A stretch of 64,000 bases of DNA from Kordiimonadales bacterium IMCC3096 (GTDB lineage: Bacteria > Pseudomonadota > Alphaproteobacteria > Minwuiales > Minwuiaceae): contig CP018227.1 in assembly GCA_016865035.1 (NCBI GenBank), forward strand, positions 1,644,001 to 1,708,000. Direction: 5' to 3'. Made by a program: the position numbers and the translations under genes. Every line of letters begins with the position of its first letter. Position 1 is the stretch's first letter. Of this stretch, positions 59,479 to 64,000 are shown piece after piece. The notes under the pieces were generated by a model that ran no database searches, had not been told where the DNA came from, and saw only the letters and a list, made by a program, of their open reading frames with translations.

Positions 59479-61143
59479 TCAGATGACGGCGTCGATCTCG
59501 CCCAGACGCTTGGTCATCTTCACGTTCTCGGCGTAGTCGATCGGCAGGGCGATCAGCGCCGGACCATCCTGCTGGAAGGCTTCTTCCAGGGCAGGCTTGA
59601 GTTCGGCGGCCGACGTCAGGTTACGGCCCCAGATGCCGAAGCTCTTCGCCATCATGGCGAAGTCCGGATTGGTGAACTTCAGCTCCGAATGCTTGCCGTC
59701 GAACTGGTTCTGCTGCTTCCACTTGATCAGGCCGTACTCGCTGTCGCACCAGACCATCCAGACCACGTTCAGCTTCAGCCGGGCCGCGGTTTCGATGTCC
59801 TGCACGTTCATCATGAAGCCGGCATCGCCGTTGATCGCCAGCACCCGGCTTTCGGGCTTGGCGAACTTGGCGCCGATGGAGCCCGGCATGGCAAAGCCCA
59901 TGGTGCAGAAGCCGTTGGAGATCAGGCAGGTGTTCGGCGTATCGCACTGGTAGTAGCGGCTGATCCACATCTTGTGGGCACCCACGTCGGACAGCAGGAT
60001 GTCTTCCTCGCCCATCACCTCACGCACGTCCCAGAGAACCTTCTGCGGCTTCATCGGGAAGGCGTCGGAGTCCTTCTCCATGGCGAAGTCGTCCAGGATG
60101 CGCTGGCGCAGCGGCTGCACCTTGGCAATGTCGAACGGCGGCTTGGAAACGCCCCGGTCATCCAGTTCCTTGTTCACCTGCCAGAGGGCATCGGCGATGT
60201 CGCCCTGCACGTCGACGGTGGCGTCATAGTCGGTGTCGACCTCCGCCGGCCAGAAGTCGATATGCACGATCTTCTTGCCCTTGGTCTTGTTCCAGTGGCT
60301 CGGGCTGTATTCGACCAGGTCATAGCCGACCGAGATGATGGTGTCGCAGGCATCAATGGCGACGTTCGCATGGTCCTTGCCCTGCAGGCCCATGGTGAAC
60401 AGGCAGTACTCGGACGAACGCGGCACCGCGCCCTTGCCCATGAAGGTATTGATCACACCGATGCCCAGCTTCTCCGCCATGATGGCGAGCTGCGCCGCGG
60501 CGCGCTTCCGGATGGCGCCGTTGCCGGCCAGGATCATCGGGTTCTTCGCCGCCAGGATGACGTCGACGGCTTCCTTGATCGCCTTGTGGTCGGCACCCGG
60601 ACGGCGGGTCCGCACCGGCTTCATCGGCTTGGCGGCGGCTTCCGGCACATCGTTCTTGGCCAGATCCTCGGGCAGCTCGATCAGCACCGCACCCGGCTTC
60701 TCCTGCTCGGCGACCTTGAACGCCTTGCGCACGATCTCGGGGATCGCACCGGCGTTGGACACGGTCTGCGCCCACTTGGTGATCGGACGGAACATGGCGA
60801 TGGAGTCCATGTTCTGGTGGCTTTCCTTGTGCAGGCGGTAGGTACCGGCCTGGCCAATGATGCCAACCAGCGGCGCACGGTCCATGTTGGCATCGGCAAT
60901 ACCGGTGACCAGGTTGGTCGCGCCCGGGCCCAGCGTGGCAAGGCAGACACCCGCCTTGCCCGTCAGGCGGCCATAGACGTCGGCCATGAAGGCCGCGGCC
61001 TGCTCATGCCGACACAGGATGAAATCGATCTTGCTGTCGAGCAGCGAGATCATGGTGTCCGCGTTTTCCTCACCCGGCACACCGAAGATGCGCTCGACAC
61101 CCTCTTCTTCCAGACAGCGTACAAAAAGATCCGAAGCTTTCAT
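59479..61143 (-). CDS. Thiamine-pyrophosphate enzyme, acetolactate synthase-like
   Basis: 554 residues. TPP-enzyme architecture: N-terminal Pyr domain with the catalytic Glu in CRHEQAAAFMADVYGR, LGPGATNLVTGIADANMDR, and the PP domain with GDAGFMMNVQDIETA followed by the metal-binding segment. It matches the acetolactate-synthase-like branch related to AlsS. It joins two pyruvates, or pyruvate with another 2-oxoacid. No small regulatory subunit is adjacent, and no ilvC/ilvN, so a catabolic role is possible. Confidence 0.9.
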   Translation of the reverse strand: MKASDLFVRCLEEEGVERIFGVPGEENADTMISLLDSKIDFILCRHEQAAAFMADVYGRLTGKAGVCLATLGPGATNLVTGIADANMDRAPLVGIIGQAGTYRLHKESHQNMDSIAMFRPITKWAQTVSNAGAIPEIVRKAFKVAEQEKPGAVLIELPEDLAKNDVPEAAAKPMKPVRTRRPGADHKAIKEAVDVILAAKNPMILAGNGAIRKRAAAQLAIMAEKLGIGVINTFMGKGAVPRSSEYCLFTMGLQGKDHANVAIDACDTIISVGYDLVEYSPSHWNKTKGKKIVHIDFWPAEVDTDYDATVDVQGDIADALWQVNKELDDRGVSKPPFDIAKVQPLRQRILDDFAMEKDSDAFPMKPQKVLWDVREVMGEEDILLSDVGAHKMWISRYYQCDTPNTCLISNGFCTMGFAMPGSIGAKFAKPESRVLAINGDAGFMMNVQDIETAARLKLNVVWMVWCDSEYGLIKWKQQNQFDGKHSELKFTNPDFAMMAKSFGIWGRNLTSAAELKPALEEAFQQDGPALIALPIDYAENVKMTKRLGEIDAVI

Positions 61144-61204
61144 TGTTCAACCCTCCAATGCGGCATCCCGTACCGCGAAACCCCAAGACCCGGAACGGGC
61201 AAGG

Positions 61205-61405
61205 TCATCCCCCGTCCTGTTCCGTTTCCCCTTTCGCCAGTTGCTTGCCGTCCAGCAAGTCCTGACGCCTGTTGCTTTCGGTTTCCTGACGCCGCCGCTC
61301 GGCATCCGTTCGTCCGAAAAGTACCCTGTTCTCCGCAGCCCGCACGGCCTTGGCCTTGCGGTCACGGTTCTTTCTCTCTCGACGGAGATTGATCAGCTCT
61401 GCCAT
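61205..61405 (-). CDS. DUF4169-family small protein
   Basis: 66 residues from ATG 61405. MAELINLRRERKNRDRKAKA and FGRTDAERRRQE with LLDGKQL match the DUF4169 family of alphaproteobacterial small basic proteins (recalled). It is highly charged and largely helical. Function unknown. Sits 61 bases upstream of the acetolactate synthase-like gene. Confidence 0.85.
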   Translation of the reverse strand: MAELINLRRERKNRDRKAKAVRAAENRVLFGRTDAERRRQETESNRRQDLLDGKQLAKGETEQDGG

Positions 61406-61744
61406 GGCTCCACTCCCTGTGACCGTTCCGGCCTGGGTTCGATGCAGATCCACTCGGCACCGGACCAGACCCGTGGTCCGGGCATCGATGCGTTGAAACA
61501 CACGTTACGCGCAGTCTGAATGCCAACCCCCTGTCATTCAGAAAAAAGCTTAGCTGAAAGTCCCGTTGACGCAAGGTCTGCAACCGGCATGGTGTCGGTC
61601 ATCACCATCAATGGCGCGTCGGGGAGACAAGGTCTCCGGTGCCGAGAGGAACAGGAGCGGACTGGCTGAATGGCGTACGGAAGCGACCGGGTGGTCGGCA
61701 ACAGGGTGAAACAGGCATGAGGCACCGGTCATGAGTCACCGGGC
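61406..61744. other. Intergenic gap between divergent genes, nothing specific seen
   Basis: Promoters for the DUF4169 gene (left) and the AsmA-family gene (right) should be here. I see no gene, hairpin with T-run or repeat that I can support. Only a short AT-rich segment near 61539-61560 stands out. Confidence 0.5.
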
Positions 61745-64000
61745 ATGAGAGGTCTGATCGCCGCGCTTGCCGGGCTTGCCGTGCTGGTTGTTGCCGGCCT
61801 TTTCGCCGCGCCCTTCCTGATCGATGCGGAAAGCCATCGCGACACGATTGCCCGGCAGGCCCGCGCCCTGCTGGGACAGCCCGTGACGCTGGACGGCCCC
61901 ATCGGGTTCCGCCTGCTGCCCACCCCGCGGTTGCGGGCTGAGGCTGTGGCCGTGCAGGCGGTGGAGTCCGACCTGCCGCCGGTGCTGCTGGCCCGCGCCG
62001 TCGATATCCGCCTGTCGATCTCCAGCCTGCTGCTGGGCGATGTGGTGGCGAACCGGGTCACCCTGATCCGTCCGCAGCTCAATCTGGTGACCCTGGCGAA
62101 CGGGCGGCGCAATCATGCGGGGATCGGGCATCTGACCGACATGCTGGGCCAGCCGGGGGGCGAAGGCGCCGTTGGTGCCGCCGCCGATGCACCGATCCGG
62201 CACGTGGATTTCGTCGATGGGCTGATCGACCTGAAGAACGCCAGGACCGGTGTCGATGTCACCCTGACGGAAATGGCCGGGACGCTGGAGGCGGAACGGG
62301 AGGGCAGACCGCCAACCCTGCGCATGGCCGGGCGCATGGTCGGGCTGCCGCTGGCGGTGGAGGTCAATGCGACCGCCCCGGCCAGCGGCACCCGCCTGTC
62401 GGTGGTGCTGAACGATGAAACCGGCGGCACGGCGACATTCCGGGGGAAGGTCACGCCCGAGGCACCGGGGCGGATGCGCGGATCCCTGACGGCAGAAACA
62501 CCGGACCTGCTCGCCAGCCTGCGCCTGCTCGGCATCGACCTGACCGATGACCGGATTCCCGATCCCGTGCCGGGCAACATCATTGGCGACATGACCTTCA
62601 CCGACGAAGGCGCGGTGATGGAGAAGATGACCTTCGACATCGCGGGGATCGAGGGCCGGGGCCGGGTCACCGCCACCCTGCCCACCGGGCCGGGCGCAGG
62701 GGATGCGCCGGTCCTGGATATCAGCATCGGGTTCGAGCAACTGAACGGCGATGACCTGCTGCGCCGCGCCAGGCCCCTGCTGTCCGGTGACGGCCCCCCC
62801 GGGCCGACCCTGCCGACCGGGATCACGGCGGCGCTGCGCCTGGATGTGGGCGTGGTCTCGCTCGGCGGCAGCCAGCTGCGCCAGCTCGCCTTTGACGCGG
62901 CCCTGTCACGGGGGGACCTGACGATCGGCCGGCTCAGCACGCTGCTGCCGGGCGGGTCCGATCTCGCCTTCACCGGCAAGCTGCGGACCCCGACCGGGCA
63001 CCCGCGCCTGGACGGCACCCTGGAAGCCGCGACCGACAACCTGCGCGCGCTGCTGGACTGGAGCGGGCTGACGGTCACGGACCGGGCGGCGGACCGGCTG
63101 CGCAACGCCAGCATCACCGCCACCATCAGCGCCACCGACGACGTGATACAGGCCTATGGGCTGGACATGCGGCTGGACCGGTCGCGGGTCAGTGGCGGAT
63201 TCGCCGTGGCGGTGCGCGATCGCCCCTCCTTCAGTCTCGACCTGCGCGTCGACCAGCTCAACGCCGATGCCTACCTGCAGGCGCTGGGACTGGACGGGCA
63301 TGTGCGCCGCATCAGCGGCGTCGATGGGCCGCCGGATGTGAGCTTCCTCAGCGGCCTGGATACCAACAGCAGGCTTGCCGTGGATCAGCTCTGGCTGAAC
63401 GGGCGCACCTACAGCGACCTCACGCTGGACGCCAGCCTGATCGGCGGCCAGCTTTCCCTCAACGGCCTGCAGCTCTACCTGCCCGGCGGGGCACGCCTGA
63501 CGCTGGACGGGTCGCTGGACAATCCGGAGGACCCCCGGTTTGCCCTCAACGGGACGGGCTCGGGCGATGACCTGCGCGCGGTGCTGCTGGCCTTCGGCCT
63601 GCCGCTGGACAGTGTCGCCGCGCGGTTCGGGGCATTCGAGACCGGGTTCAGCCTGGAGGGTTCCCTTGACGCCGTGCAACTGACCAGCCGGATCGAGCTT
63701 TCCGCTGCCCGGCTGTCGGTAGAGGGCGGCGCGACCGGCTGGCTGACCGATCCGCGCTTCGACCTGACGGTGGCGGTGGACAACGCGCGGCTGCTGTCGG
63801 GGCTGGATCTGCTGTTCCCCGACCTGCGCTGGCCCGACCATCTGGACGACACGATGGTCGCCGACCTGCGGCTCGACGGTACGGTCGCCGACTATCGCCT
63901 GCTGGGTCATGTCGATGCCCTGTCGGCCCGGATGGAACTGGACGGCAGCATCAGCGGGCCGCCGGAACAGCGGCGCTTCCGGGGGGGCGTGGCGCTGCGG
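61745..64000 (+). CDS. AsmA-family protein, C-terminus beyond the window
   Basis: I read this frame directly: ATG 61745 (MRGLIAALAGLAVLVVAGLF), open to the right edge for 752 codons, so the 3' end is missing. One N-terminal membrane helix (about 3-25), then DAESHRDTIARQARALLGQPV and VTLDGPIGFRLLPTPRLRA, the start of AsmA/TamB-like repeats. Long periplasmic beta-rich repeats follow, for example IRHVDFVDGLIDLKNARTG and VSFLSGLDTNSRLAVDQLWL. These proteins transport or organise lipids between membranes. No stop codon is seen. Confidence 0.9.
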   Translation, partial: MRGLIAALAGLAVLVVAGLFAAPFLIDAESHRDTIARQARALLGQPVTLDGPIGFRLLPTPRLRAEAVAVQAVESDLPPVLLARAVDIRLSISSLLLGDVVANRVTLIRPQLNLVTLANGRRNHAGIGHLTDMLGQPGGEGAVGAAADAPIRHVDFVDGLIDLKNARTGVDVTLTEMAGTLEAEREGRPPTLRMAGRMVGLPLAVEVNATAPASGTRLSVVLNDETGGTATFRGKVTPEAPGRMRGSLTAETPDLLASLRLLGIDLTDDRIPDPVPGNIIGDMTFTDEGAVMEKMTFDIAGIEGRGRVTATLPTGPGAGDAPVLDISIGFEQLNGDDLLRRARPLLSGDGPPGPTLPTGITAALRLDVGVVSLGGSQLRQLAFDAALSRGDLTIGRLSTLLPGGSDLAFTGKLRTPTGHPRLDGTLEAATDNLRALLDWSGLTVTDRAADRLRNASITATISATDDVIQAYGLDMRLDRSRVSGGFAVAVRDRPSFSLDLRVDQLNADAYLQALGLDGHVRRISGVDGPPDVSFLSGLDTNSRLAVDQLWLNGRTYSDLTLDASLIGGQLSLNGLQLYLPGGARLTLDGSLDNPEDPRFALNGTGSGDDLRAVLLAFGLPLDSVAARFGAFETGFSLEGSLDAVQLTSRIELSAARLSVEGGATGWLTDPRFDLTVAVDNARLLSGLDLLFPDLRWPDHLDDTMVADLRLDGTVADYRLLGHVDALSARMELDGSISGPPEQRRFRGGVALR

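Overview
The window is GC-rich DNA with short intergenic gaps and many ATGA or TGATG start/stop overlaps. The sdhCDAB operon, the mutM/ubiE-ubiB junction, an R. etli-type asparaginase and a PAS_5-type protein all point to an alphaproteobacterium, probably of a Rhodospirillales-like lineage (inference). No rRNA, tRNA, insertion sequence or CRISPR array was seen.

Region by region. 1-7.2 kb (minus strand): a redox locus coding for a tetraheme cytochrome c, a cytoplasmic protein joining two cyclic-nucleotide-binding domains to a four-cluster ferredoxin module, a cytochrome b-like membrane protein, a membrane-anchored decaheme cytochrome with a cysteine-rich cytoplasmic head, and a multiheme cytochrome running off the left edge. 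7.4-9.4 kb: a small TPR protein, a porin and an overlapping lipoprotein. 9.5-17 kb: a TPR-2OG oxygenase, a crotonase, an IlvD/Edd dehydratase with a DenD-like dehydrogenase, and an aldehyde dehydrogenase whose 3' flank holds a 72-bp tandem repeat. 17-27.7 kb: a lipoprotein, sensor kinase, acyl-CoA dehydrogenase, MocR/flavin-enzyme divergent pair, PAS protein, asparaginase, SDR and MFS transporter. 27.7-32.8 kb: ubiB, ubiE, mutM, enoyl-CoA hydratase and a GST. 32.9-44.5 kb: a ketoacyl synthase, two acyl-CoA ligases, an esterase, a nucleoside-type ABC transporter, an agmatine deiminase homologue that lacks its catalytic residues, a BDH2-like SDR and a VapBC module. 44.5-51.6 kb (minus): hemW, aminopeptidase P, prmA, cysK, an Rrf2 regulator, dut and coaBC. 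52-55.4 kb: sdhCDAB. 55.5-64 kb: palindromic repeats, a LuxR solo, infC (probable ATA start), thrS, an acetolactate synthase-like enzyme, a DUF4169 protein and a partial AsmA-family gene.

How the genes work together. The left-edge locus looks like one trans-membrane electron conduit: cytoplasmic [4Fe-4S] clusters under apparent cyclic-nucleotide control, a b-type membrane subunit, then at least 19 periplasmic c-type hemes. It is the best candidate for an undescribed system. Most of the middle is oxidative carbon metabolism (acyl-CoA, aldonate and aldehyde oxidation) that would feed the TCA cycle and ubiquinone pool served by sdhCDAB and ubiE/ubiB. The coaBC-dut-rrf2-cysK run joins a cysteine-consuming CoA step to cysteine synthesis and a likely regulator of it.
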